A stretch of 59,946 bases of DNA, from the NCBI RefSeq assembly GCF_003437035.1, contig NZ_QSRL01000013.1, forward strand, positions 6,453 through 66,398, read 5' to 3'. This DNA comes from Collinsella sp. TF08-11AT (GTDB lineage: Bacteria; Actinomycetota; Coriobacteriia; Coriobacteriales; Coriobacteriaceae). Position numbers and translations under genes: made by a program. The notes under the pieces were generated by a model that was given only the letters and a program-made list of their open reading frames with translations, was not told the origin of the DNA and did no database searches. Positions 34,431 through 43,428 of this stretch are shown one piece after another; position 1 is the stretch's first letter, and each line of letters begins with the position of its first letter.

Positions 34431-35578
34431 AAGGGCTTTCGCTGCAATGGCGCATAACGATTATGACGGCACTGCTGACGTGTGCGGCATGCGTACTGAC
34501 GAACTGCTTGGTCGGCTATACGGGCATGCGCTACATGGATGCCATCGGCAGCGACATCTCGGCCTTTAACGCAACCGGCGAAGATTCGCTCCAGGCGTTC
34601 GACCCAACGAAAGCGGCCCTCGATGACAAGGTCACAATCGTCGTAAATGACGCACAGGAGTCTTTTGGCACGACAGCCTGGTACATCACGGCTGGAGTCA
34701 CACTCCTTGGCGGCGCGCTGGCATACTTTGTGAGCGGCCGTGCACTCAAACCGCTACGGGCTTTTGCAGCTCAGGTTGAGCGTGTGCAGCCTGACAACCT
34801 AAGCGAAATCAGACTCAATGAAGATGTGCCCACCGAGCTACAACGATGCAGCGCCTCTTTCAACGACATGATCGCTCGTCTTGGCGAAGGGTTCTCTGCA
34901 CAGCGTCAGTTTACCGGCAACGCCGCACACGAGCTTCGCACCCCGCTCGCCCTTATGCAAGCACAGATTGAACTATTCATCTCCGAGCACTCCGGTTTGC
35001 AACCCGAAACAGCCGAGCTGCTCGGCCTGCTACAAGAACAAACTGAGCGGATGTCGCGGATGACCAAGGTGTTGCTCGAGATGAGTGAGCTCCGCAGCGT
35101 TCCTTGCGAGGACGATGTTGAACTTGGTCCCTTGTCCGAAGAGGTCCTCACCGACCTTGCGCCACTTGCCGAAAATAAGGGCATAGCCCTCAATTGTGCT
35201 GGAGACGCTTTAGTAATCGGGAGCGACACGCTCCTCTATCGGCTGGTGTTTAACCTGGTCGAAAATGCCATCCGTTACAGCCGCCCCGGCTCGACTGTCA
35301 ACGTCTCCATCTGCGACAACAACAGCCGCGTGTTCCTGCGAGTCGAGGACCAGGGCCCGGGAATACCCAAGCAGTACCACGAGAGCATCTTCCAACCGTT
35401 CTTTCGCCTGGATAAATCCCGCAGCAGGGCATACGGCGGCGCAGGACTCGGACTCGCGCTCGTTTGGGAGATTGCAGCGCTTCACGGTGGCGCTGTAGAG
35501 GTCGAAGCAAGTTCCGAGAACGGGACCACTATGCTCGCAAGCCTTCCAAAACGATCCGCAGCATTAACCGAACAGTAA
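34427..35578 (+). CDS. Sensor histidine kinase
   Basis: Membrane kinase of 383 residues: TM1 8-30, a short outside loop of about 50 residues, TM2 84-103, HAMP to about 155, HisKA with His168 in AAHELRTPLALM, HATPase with NLVENAIRYS, EDQGPGIP and GGAGLGLALV. The small sensor loop suggests it senses the membrane or through a partner. Cognate kinase of the preceding regulator. Confidence 0.95.
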   Translation: MKGLSLQWRITIMTALLTCAACVLTNCLVGYTGMRYMDAIGSDISAFNATGEDSLQAFDPTKAALDDKVTIVVNDAQESFGTTAWYITAGVTLLGGALAYFVSGRALKPLRAFAAQVERVQPDNLSEIRLNEDVPTELQRCSASFNDMIARLGEGFSAQRQFTGNAAHELRTPLALMQAQIELFISEHSGLQPETAELLGLLQEQTERMSRMTKVLLEMSELRSVPCEDDVELGPLSEEVLTDLAPLAENKGIALNCAGDALVIGSDTLLYRLVFNLVENAIRYSRPGSTVNVSICDNNSRVFLRVEDQGPGIPKQYHESIFQPFFRLDKSRSRAYGGAGLGLALVWEIAALHGGAVEVEASSENGTTMLASLPKRSAALTEQ

Positions 35579-35585
35579 AACGAAA

Positions 35586-35615
35586 GGGGTCCCGCACACG
35601 TTTGCGCGGGACCCC
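35586..35615. terminator. Bidirectional terminator
   Basis: Perfect 10-bp stem GGGGTCCCGC/GCGGGACCCC between the convergent kinase and guaA genes. Confidence 0.7.
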
Positions 35616-35652
35616 CTCCCTGTCAATGCAATTCGCCCAAAAGAGTAGAAGC

Positions 35653-36633
35653 CTACTCCCACTCCACCGTGCCGACGGGCTTCGGCGTGAGGTCGTAGCA
35701 CACGCGGCAGATGCCGGGAACCTCGGCGGTGACGCGGGCGGTAATGCGCTTGAGCAACGCCCAGTCGAGCTCAGGCACCTCGGCGGTCATGACATCGACG
35801 GTGTTGATGCAACGGATGATACAGGGCCAATCGTAGGCGCGCTTGCCCTCGCGCACGCCGGTGGCGCGGAAGTCGGGCACGACGGCAAAATACTGCCAGA
35901 TGGTCAGACCCGCCTTGTCGATCTCCTCGCGCACGATCGCGTCGGCTTCGCGCAGCGCCTCAAGACGGTCGCGGGTGATGGCACCAAGGCAGCGGACGCC
36001 CAGGCCGGGACCGGGGAACGGCTGGCGCTCGACCATGTTCTCGGGCAGGCCGAGCTCGCGACCCACGACGCGGACCTCGTCCTTGTACAGCAGTTTGACG
36101 GGCTCGCAGAGCTCAAACTGCAGATCCTCGGGCAGACCGCCCACGTTGTGGTGAGCCTTCACGCCGTCTTGGGACTCAAGAATGTCGGGATAGATGGTGC
36201 CCTGGGCGAGGAAACTGACCTCGTCGCCAACCTTGCGGGCCTCCTCCTCGAACACGCGGATAAACTCGGCACCGATGATCTTGCGCTTGGCCTCGGGCTC
36301 CTCGACGTCCACGAGCTTATCCAGGAAGCGATCGGTCGCGTCCACATAGACCAGGTTAGCGTCCATCTGGTTCTTGAAGACGTCGATGACCTGTTCGCTC
36401 TCACCCTTGCGCATCAGGCCGTGGTTCACATGCACGCAAATGAGCTGCTTGCCGATGGCCTTGATGAGCAGGGCCGCGACAACCGAACTGTCGACGCCGC
36501 CGGAAAGAGCCAGCAGGACCTTCTTGTCGCCGATCTGCTCGCGGATTGCAGCGACCTGCTCATCGATGAACACCTGGGCAAGTTCGGGAGTGGTGATACG
36601 CACCATGTCGTCGGGACGCTTGTTGGGATCCAT
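35653..36633 (-). CDS. guaA: GMP synthase, ATP-pyrophosphatase part only
   Basis: Converts XMP to GMP. The 326-residue product holds the PP-loop SGGVDSS (44-50), [17 protein letters not shown], the dimerisation domain FPGPGLGVR and the C-terminal [11 protein letters not shown]. The class I glutaminase domain (about 190 residues in the usual 510-525-residue enzyme) is missing, as in archaeal two-subunit GMP synthases, and no glutaminase gene lies in the window. ATG with AGAAGGAG upstream, so it is a true start rather than a broken gene. Ammonia must come from free NH3 or a separate subunit. Confidence 0.93.
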   Translation of the reverse strand: MDPNKRPDDMVRITTPELAQVFIDEQVAAIREQIGDKKVLLALSGGVDSSVVAALLIKAIGKQLICVHVNHGLMRKGESEQVIDVFKNQMDANLVYVDATDRFLDKLVDVEEPEAKRKIIGAEFIRVFEEEARKVGDEVSFLAQGTIYPDILESQDGVKAHHNVGGLPEDLQFELCEPVKLLYKDEVRVVGRELGLPENMVERQPFPGPGLGVRCLGAITRDRLEALREADAIVREEIDKAGLTIWQYFAVVPDFRATGVREGKRAYDWPCIIRCINTVDVMTAEVPELDWALLKRITARVTAEVPGICRVCYDLTPKPVGTVEWE

Positions 36634-36772
36634 GCAGAGCTCCTTCTCGGTTCGATGGAAATGCGCCGCGCGTATGCAGACGCACCGTCATATGACCTCA
36701 TTATATGCAGAACGAGATACGTTTCCCATCGCTGCGACAGAGCTTTTTGCAGGGGCGGCAGTTTTTCTATAT

Positions 36773-36807
36773 CCCAAGGTCAGCTAGACTTCGGTAGCCA
36801 CCTTGGG
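36773..36807. other. Inverted repeat in the guaA-LuxR divergent region
   Basis: CCCAAGGT (36773-36780) pairs with ACCTTGGG (36800-36807). It lies in the 297-bp non-coding stretch between the divergent guaA and LuxR-type genes. I see no other clear element there beyond A+T-rich promoter-like patches. Confidence 0.5.
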
Positions 36808-36930
36808 AGCATCGCCAATAGACTCTTCCTTTATACGTTCAGCATAATCGTAGACGATACCCACAAATTCCAGTCCCGAGCAACAGGAGTACAATTGCTG
36901 CTATTGTTGCCACCTGATGGGAGATGGAAG

Positions 36931-37935
36931 ATGGACTGCGATGGCTACCCATGCGTTCCCATGCCGTTGATGTGCACCGCCTTTGTGCCGGGGCAGATTG
37001 ACGCTGCGGTTGCAGGCATTTCCGACCCCGATTCACGCGCCATCGCCACGGCAGAAGCGCTGTACTTTCGCGGACAGGCCGCACTCGCCGCCAAGACGGC
37101 GCACCCCTATCTTGACGTCACCGATCCCGCGCTGCGCTATTCCGCATGCTTTATCTGCGGATACGCCAGTCTGTCGCTCAACCGTATCGCCGACGCCCGC
37201 CGGTGCCTTGCGGGCATCCTCGATACGCCGGCCGACGAGGAATCGCCCGCCGTCCACGCCACGCATATCCTGTTCGCCTCGGCCGCGAGCGTCCTGCTGC
37301 ACTTGCCTTCCCCGTATTCTGCCGAAGAGTTTTATCCACTTGCGGCGCACCTACCCGAAGGCCTGCGACTGTTCGCCAGCTACGTGATGGCGCACGCCTT
37401 GTATCTGCGCGGCGAATACGGCCGCAGCCTGGGCATGGCGGAAAACGCCCTAATTATGAAACAGGGAAGCTATCCCATCTCGGAACTGTTCCTGCACCTG
37501 GCAGCTTCCATGGCATGCATGAGCCTCAAGGACATCGACGCCGCAAAAGCGCATTTTGGAGCCGCTTGGGACATTGCGCGCCCCGACGGCCTTATCGAGC
37601 TCATTGGCGAGCACCACGGCCTTTTGCAGGGGCTCATCGAGGCATGCCTAAAAACGCAATACCCTGACGACTTCGCACGCATCATCGAGATCACGTACCG
37701 CTTCAGCTACGGCTGGCGGCGCATCCACAACCCCGATTCGGGCGAGGACGTTGCCGACGATTTAACGACCACAGAGTTCACCATGGCCATGCTCGCCTGC
37801 CGCGGATGGACCAACGCTGAAATCGCACGCCATATGGGAGTATCGCCGGGCACCGTCAAAAACCGCCTATCCGGCGTATACGCAAAGCTTGGCATCGGCA
37901 CACGCGCCGAGCTGGTCGCGCACATGTTGCGTTAG
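36931..37935 (+). CDS. LuxR-type transcriptional regulator
   Basis: Protein of 334 residues: an N-terminal TPR-like helical region (alanine- and leucine-rich helices from about 20 to 260) and a C-terminal LuxR HTH (LTTTEFTMAMLACRGWTNAE followed by IARHMGVSPGTVKNRL). No receiver domain, so the input is probably a ligand or partner bound by the helical part. I chose the ATG at 36931, with GGGAG about eight bases upstream; the frame is open far upstream but there runs antisense to guaA. The large surface protein follows after 155 bp and may be its target (inference). Confidence 0.88.
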   Translation: MDCDGYPCVPMPLMCTAFVPGQIDAAVAGISDPDSRAIATAEALYFRGQAALAAKTAHPYLDVTDPALRYSACFICGYASLSLNRIADARRCLAGILDTPADEESPAVHATHILFASAASVLLHLPSPYSAEEFYPLAAHLPEGLRLFASYVMAHALYLRGEYGRSLGMAENALIMKQGSYPISELFLHLAASMACMSLKDIDAAKAHFGAAWDIARPDGLIELIGEHHGLLQGLIEACLKTQYPDDFARIIEITYRFSYGWRRIHNPDSGEDVADDLTTTEFTMAMLACRGWTNAEIARHMGVSPGTVKNRLSGVYAKLGIGTRAELVAHMLR

Positions 37936-38090
37936 CGACCGGGCTGCCAAGCGCATCGAACGCGTTCCGGAACCCGGCGCTTCGCTCGATCAATTTGGAC
38001 ATTTTGACCCTTGAACGGCACTACCGCCACGAAGCGTCTTCTCGCAAAATTGGATTATTTCCACCGATATTTGCGGGATGGGAGCCCAAG

Positions 38091-41000
38091 ATGCTTGATC
38101 GCCGTTCGTTACTTGTTGCCGGAGCGTCCTCACTAGCGAGCATCATGTTGCCTCGCGTGCCGGGAAGCGAAAATGCCTTCCTGCTGCCGTTCGCGCCCAC
38201 CGCGGCCTATGCCGACGAAAAAGACCCCTTCAGGGTGCTCGTTCTCTCGCGCACCATGTTTGGTGTGGTCGTGGTCGACGTCGCCAACAAGAATATGCCC
38301 ATCAAGGGAGCGCAGGTCACGCTCACGTCGCGCTACGCCGCAGGCAAGCAGCTCGCCGCCACGACCGATGACGAAGGCACGGCCATCTTTGAGATTGCCT
38401 CGCTTTCGGAAGGCTACGTAGACGAGGCAAAGCTCCTTGACGCGTACGACTTTAACGGCGGCATCTCCATTAGCATGGCGGGCTACCGCGATGTCGAGAT
38501 TCCCCTTGCGCGTATCCAGGGCGGCACCGCCATAACCGCGCCCACGCGTCCGCTTTCCGACGGCGAGCCGTACTTCCGCCAGCTCACATTCGACGAATGG
38601 GACATCCAGTACGCTGAAGCCACGTTCATGGCATTGCCGAAGGACGACACGGCAAACGAGCAGCCCGATACGCACGCATTTACCGTGCAGGCTCATCTGC
38701 CGCAGGGCGGGCAGGCAACATTGCATATCAATAAAGTGATGCCCGCTGCGGGCAGCTCAACCGAAACCGTCACGCAGATTGGTCAGATCAAGGCCAGCGC
38801 ATCGAGCGCGGATAATCTGGCGACGTTCACACTCGAAGACAAGTTCCTCGATGCAGCGTCGAGCCTTCTGGAAGAAGGATGCAAGCTGCGCTTTGTCCTC
38901 GACTACCAGGACAAAACCTACACGCTCTCCTCCCCCATGGCCGTTGTTACCGCGCCGGCGGCAAAGGCGGAATCCGGATCGACCACTATCGTCCCCACCA
39001 CTATGGACCAAGAGATCACTCCGTTTGATTTCCCCGCATCGTTTCCCGGCATCGGTGGTAATAAGTTCACGTGCTGGATGCCCTCGTTCCCCATTCTGTT
39101 CGATTTCTCGTTTGCCGGGTACGTACTGTTTGGCGGAGGATACAAACCAGCCAGCTATATGAACGATTCGGGCAACCCTGATCCGGAATACTGGAAGAAA
39201 TCGCCGCGTGAGTCGGGCGCCAAGCAGGCAAACCGCTACCTCGACGAGATGGAGGGGAAGTGGAATCAGTACAAGAGTATGAGTGCCGGTTCGGGCACCG
39301 ATCCAAGAAACACCAAGCTCCTTCGCCACCATTGCACGCCGCTGTTCACGATGGATATCGCCACACAGCTGTACGGCTCGCTCGCCTACGATTGGGTGGG
39401 CAAAACCTGGGGTAACAACAACGACCCTGCATACGGCAATATTAAGGCCCTCTTCCAGGTAAGAACTGACCTCAATTGGACCGAGCAGTTTACCCTAGGA
39501 CCGGTGCCATTTTTCCTAAACGTCAACCCTTGGGTGCTGGCGAAGCTGGCGCTCGCTGTGGGTGCCCACACGCACGGCAGCGGCGCGGCGTTTTTCAAGA
39601 ACATTTCGCTCGACTATTCCAACACGTCGGGCTCGTTCACCATCCAGATCGGACTTGCCGTCACCTTTGGAGCCGGCGTTGCAGGCGTCGCTTCGTCTGC
39701 CGTGCGCGGTGCCGCATCCCTCACGCTGTTCATTGGGTACGAGAAGGCAGATGGACACCAGCTTCCGCGGCTGCGCGTGGGTGCAGACGTCGATGTCGAT
39801 GTGATACTCCAGTTCGTAATGTTCAAGTGGACCACCAAGGCTTGGTCGGGGTCGTGGCCCACACTCATCGATTCGTGGAATATGTCGGTGAACAATGACG
39901 ACCGGTATGTGCCCCAACGCTCTGAGCTGGCATTGGGTGGAGATACGCCTTACACGCTGGATGCCTGCTTCGGCACGCCCGGCAACACCGAGGCAGGTGG
40001 TGTGCCGCAGTTTATCGCATCGGCCACCATCGTCACCAACGCCGAGCTGCTCGCACGCGCCGAGGTTAAGGCCACTGCCGTAAATGCCGCGCCTGTCGTG
40101 CGCGATTGGGATCAAGCGGCCACGCGCATTGAGCTCGAGGCGGATTCAGAAAGCGACGACACGGGACAGGTCGAGCATTTCGTCCATGCACTGGTAGAGA
40201 ACGACGAAAACGCCGCGCCGATGTATGAGTACACCTACATCGGTCAGTCAACGAACGCCGTTGCGGACCCGAACGCCAATTCTGCCGGCGTGTCGGAGGA
40301 CGAGCGTGGCGGCATAAAACCCTCGAGCGACAACGTGCTGTTTTCCGGCGTGCTCAGCGAAGCCCACATGAAGCTAACGATGATTGCCGGCGTAGAATGC
40401 CTGTTCCGTATCGCCTCGGTGCGCTACGGCGACAATGGCCGCTCGCGCCTGGTGGTGCACACAAAGGCAAACGGCACGTGGTCCGCTCCCACGCCCGTGG
40501 ACTTTCCCCTTGGGTTTGGCGAGGGCGACGTGGAGCGCGACGGCATATTCGATTACGACTTCGACGTGGTGGAATATACGGACGGAAGAGGAAACCAGGA
40601 CGCCTACGTGCTGCTGGTCTCGGGCGAGCGCCCCGCCGGCGACAACACCCTTTTCGATACGGCAAGCACAGCCGGCATACTGTCCGTTGTGCGCCTGCGC
40701 ATAAGTAATGACGAGATCCGCGTGGTGTCGCATACGTCATGGCGCAGCATCTCGCGCGGCCGCCTGCAAGAGGATGGCTACCATTGCCTGCAGTGCCCGC
40801 GTATCACGGTGGGCAAGACGCTGGTCAACGGACGCCTGTCGGGTGCCTACCTCCACCGCCGCGGAACCACCGCAGAGAAGGCGCTCGGCAGCGAGGCCGA
40901 GGTTGCGCTGGAATGCTTTACCCTGTGGTCGGATGATTTGGGCGACAGCCTGACGTTCCGCCAAGTTCTTCGCTTTCCGCAAGCACCGTCGAGTATCGAG

Positions 41001-42458
41001 CTGAGCGAGCCCGAGAATATCAACGGCAAAATGGTGGTGCCCGTTGCGTACGAGACCGCAGACGGTTGCGGCTGCGCATCGTACGCCGTGATCGGCCAGT
41101 CCATTGCGGGCTGGGGCGTTATGCCACCAGACGCCACGGTGCCCCATGCGGTGCCGTGGCCACAACATTCGGGCTTTTTGGCCACCGTCAACGAGCAGCT
41201 GCAGCATATTACTTGGACGCGAGGCGCATCGGCATTTGCAACGCAGCCCGTGGGTGCCGCAGGCTGTGGCCCGGCATCGTTTAGCGTAAGCAACAACGGC
41301 AGGTGCGCGCTCTATGTAGAGAACACCGATGGCAAGGTGGGGCAAACCTACGACGAAGAAGGCAACCCGGTAGCAGTAATGGGCAAGCACTTCCGCATCT
41401 TCGCCAGCACCTTGGCAGGCGATCTGTTCACGGAGCCGTTCGTGATGTGCGAGCTGGACCATCCCGTCGATCAGATAACGACATTTTTGACGTCGGGAGG
41501 CATGCTCTCCGCGCTCGCCACGCACATTGTGAGCGCGGAGAAGAGCGAGGCAGAGCTGCACGGCATCGAAGTGCCTCTGGTGGCGTGTGCCACTCCGACG
41601 GGCGCGGTCGCTACCTCGGGCGCGGTGGTGCCCGGAGCAGCAGGCGAATCCTTCATGGTCACGGTGCGAAACGACGGCAACACTTTGCTGACTGCCGGCA
41701 CAATCGATCTGTACCGAGAGGGCTCCAGCCAGCCGTTCTCCAGCGCATCCATCGGATTCGGAGCGAACGCACGCATGGCTTCGATCTACGATCCAGAGCT
41801 TGCCGAAGACGCTTCGGCCAACGACATGGCACACGTAAAGTACGCGCTCGAGACGCTGGGCGCACGTTTTGCAACGCACCCGCTGGTAGCCGACAACGGC
41901 AACGCCGTGCTGGCACCGGGTTGCACGGCACAGTTCCGCATGAGCTTCGCTATCCCCGAGAGTTGGAGCGACGAAGTGGGCAAACGCGTAACGCTGTATG
42001 CGAAGGCGCGTGACCTGGTGGCGCTCGATCCCGTAACGCTCAAGGAAATCCGACCGGGCGCAAACTCGGCGCTGGGTGCCGTATTGCACGAGCTTCATGT
42101 GCCCGACGCGGCATGCGAACGCTCAGAAGTTCAGGTCGGCATATGTGACAGCGCGGATACGACAGGACTTCACGACGCCCCGATGACGGCGGACGGCGAT
42201 GGTGGCTCGAGTGGCAGCGATACTGACGAGGGCGGCGGCTCCGGCGGAAGCAGCTCCGGCAGCGGCAAGGACCACGGCAATAACAAGCGCTCCGGAAAAG
42301 CGGGCGCGCTTGCGGGCACGGGCGATGTCAACGCTGCCCTTACGGCAGCCGCTGCAGCACTCGCCGCGGCAGGCGCGGGCCTCATCGCCTACAGCGCCCG
42401 CCGCACGGCGCTCGAAAAAGACGCCGCCGATGAGGTCAATTCGGATAAGCCTCGCTAG
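38091..42458 (+). CDS. Large cell-wall-anchored surface protein
   Basis: Exported protein of 1455 residues. The N-terminus MLDRRSLLVAGASSL has twin Arg and a hydrophobic core like a Tat signal, ending near AYA. An Ig-like/carboxypeptidase-regulatory-like fold follows (DVANKNMPIKGAQVTLTS, about 55-160), then long beta-rich regions of no recognised family. The end has a Ser/Gly/Asp-rich spacer, the sortase-type motif LAGTGD, an alanine-rich TM and a basic tail (ARR). The ATG at 38091 follows GGGAG; an upstream TTG in frame is less likely. Role unknown; surface contact or polymer binding is possible. Confidence 0.85.
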   Translation: MLDRRSLLVAGASSLASIMLPRVPGSENAFLLPFAPTAAYADEKDPFRVLVLSRTMFGVVVVDVANKNMPIKGAQVTLTSRYAAGKQLAATTDDEGTAIFEIASLSEGYVDEAKLLDAYDFNGGISISMAGYRDVEIPLARIQGGTAITAPTRPLSDGEPYFRQLTFDEWDIQYAEATFMALPKDDTANEQPDTHAFTVQAHLPQGGQATLHINKVMPAAGSSTETVTQIGQIKASASSADNLATFTLEDKFLDAASSLLEEGCKLRFVLDYQDKTYTLSSPMAVVTAPAAKAESGSTTIVPTTMDQEITPFDFPASFPGIGGNKFTCWMPSFPILFDFSFAGYVLFGGGYKPASYMNDSGNPDPEYWKKSPRESGAKQANRYLDEMEGKWNQYKSMSAGSGTDPRNTKLLRHHCTPLFTMDIATQLYGSLAYDWVGKTWGNNNDPAYGNIKALFQVRTDLNWTEQFTLGPVPFFLNVNPWVLAKLALAVGAHTHGSGAAFFKNISLDYSNTSGSFTIQIGLAVTFGAGVAGVASSAVRGAASLTLFIGYEKADGHQLPRLRVGADVDVDVILQFVMFKWTTKAWSGSWPTLIDSWNMSVNNDDRYVPQRSELALGGDTPYTLDACFGTPGNTEAGGVPQFIASATIVTNAELLARAEVKATAVNAAPVVRDWDQAATRIELEADSESDDTGQVEHFVHALVENDENAAPMYEYTYIGQSTNAVADPNANSAGVSEDERGGIKPSSDNVLFSGVLSEAHMKLTMIAGVECLFRIASVRYGDNGRSRLVVHTKANGTWSAPTPVDFPLGFGEGDVERDGIFDYDFDVVEYTDGRGNQDAYVLLVSGERPAGDNTLFDTASTAGILSVVRLRISNDEIRVVSHTSWRSISRGRLQEDGYHCLQCPRITVGKTLVNGRLSGAYLHRRGTTAEKALGSEAEVALECFTLWSDDLGDSLTFRQVLRFPQAPSSIELSEPENINGKMVVPVAYETADGCGCASYAVIGQSIAGWGVMPPDATVPHAVPWPQHSGFLATVNEQLQHITWTRGASAFATQPVGAAGCGPASFSVSNNGRCALYVENTDGKVGQTYDEEGNPVAVMGKHFRIFASTLAGDLFTEPFVMCELDHPVDQITTFLTSGGMLSALATHIVSAEKSEAELHGIEVPLVACATPTGAVATSGAVVPGAAGESFMVTVRNDGNTLLTAGTIDLYREGSSQPFSSASIGFGANARMASIYDPELAEDASANDMAHVKYALETLGARFATHPLVADNGNAVLAPGCTAQFRMSFAIPESWSDEVGKRVTLYAKARDLVALDPVTLKEIRPGANSALGAVLHELHVPDAACERSEVQVGICDSADTTGLHDAPMTADGDGGSSGSDTDEGGGSGGSSSGSGKDHGNNKRSGKAGALAGTGDVNAALTAAAAALAAAGAGLIAYSARRTALEKDAADEVNSDKPR

Positions 42459-42507
42459 CTCCAAGTTACTTTTGCGAGAGACGCCGACCCGGCTCATCGA
42501 ACACCAA

Positions 42508-42543
42508 AATGGGCTGGTTCTGAATACCCAGAGCCAGCCCATT
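42508..42543. terminator. Bidirectional terminator
   Basis: AATGGGCTGGTTCTG/CAGAGCCAGCCCATT, a 15-bp stem with one G-T pair and a 6-nt loop, between the surface-protein gene and the convergent acetyltransferase gene. Confidence 0.7.
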
Positions 42544-42633
42544 GCGCATTAGATGTCGCCAGCGGAGTCGAGCTCGGCTTCCTCGCCCCGCATTCCACCG
42601 AGGACAGTGGGGCACTATCGTTTAAGGGCTTCG

Positions 42634-43194
42634 TTATTGTTCGATGGTCTTCTTGACGACTGCGGGGACGCCTGCCGCCACCACGTTGTCTGGAAGGTCT
42701 TCCGTCACGACGCTGCCCGCGGCAATTACGCAACCGCTGCCGATGGTAACTCCCTGCAGCACTGACACGTTCGCGCCAAACCAGCAGTTATCGCCGACAA
42801 CGATGGGCAGAGCCTTCTCGAGACCCAAGTTGCGGTCCTTTGCCTTTAGGGGGTGCGAAGCGGTGTAGAAGCCGCAAAACGGCCCGATAAACACGTTGCC
42901 ACCAAAGGTGATAGAGCCGCCGTCCATAAAGTAGCAGCCATGGTTTACAAAACAGCCCTCACCAAAGGTCGTCTTGCTCCCGTAGTCAAAGTAGGCAGGC
43001 GAAAGGACCGTCAGCCCCCCGGGAAGATCGGTATCGAGCAAGGACTTCAAAGCATCGAGCTGTGCGTCGCTTCCAGGTTTTGCCATATTAAAGTCATAGC
43101 AGAGCGCCTCCGCCTTCGCGCGTTGCGCCAGGAGCTCCTCGTCAAAGTTGGCATCATGCCACTCACCGCGCTCCATCTTCTCTTTCTCGGTCAT
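42634..43194 (-). CDS. Maltose/galactoside O-acetyltransferase-type enzyme
   Basis: Left-handed beta-helix acetyltransferase of 186 residues using acetyl-CoA on a sugar. N-terminal MTEKEKMERGEWHDANFDEE is the Mac domain typical of maltose/galactoside acetyltransferases, and hexapeptide repeats follow, with the catalytic His in FYTASHPL (about 114) and the VGDNCWFGANVSVLQGVTIG coils. The ATG follows GAGGGGGCGCA. Stands alone. Confidence 0.93.
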   Translation of the reverse strand: MTEKEKMERGEWHDANFDEELLAQRAKAEALCYDFNMAKPGSDAQLDALKSLLDTDLPGGLTVLSPAYFDYGSKTTFGEGCFVNHGCYFMDGGSITFGGNVFIGPFCGFYTASHPLKAKDRNLGLEKALPIVVGDNCWFGANVSVLQGVTIGSGCVIAAGSVVTEDLPDNVVAAGVPAVVKKTIEQ

Positions 43195-43428
43195 TGCGCC
43201 CCCTCAAACAACATGCAGTCTTGATGCGGCAATTCTACCAGCCGATAAGCCACGGTTTTAACACGAGCACCACACCGCGCAGGGAATGACCGCAGAAGCC
43301 AAAGGTGCCCGACTCCGAACGATTGTTCGATGGATTTCGTGTTGGGTGGAATCGCCCAAGGGCTGGGCTATGCTACCTTGACTATCTATATGACTAAAAC
43401 GCAGCAAAGGAGCACCGAGAGAGCGAGT

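Noticed and set aside
35464..36930. N-terminal extension of the LuxR-type protein
   Set aside because: The open frame runs antisense through guaA. The plausible start with a ribosome site is 36931.
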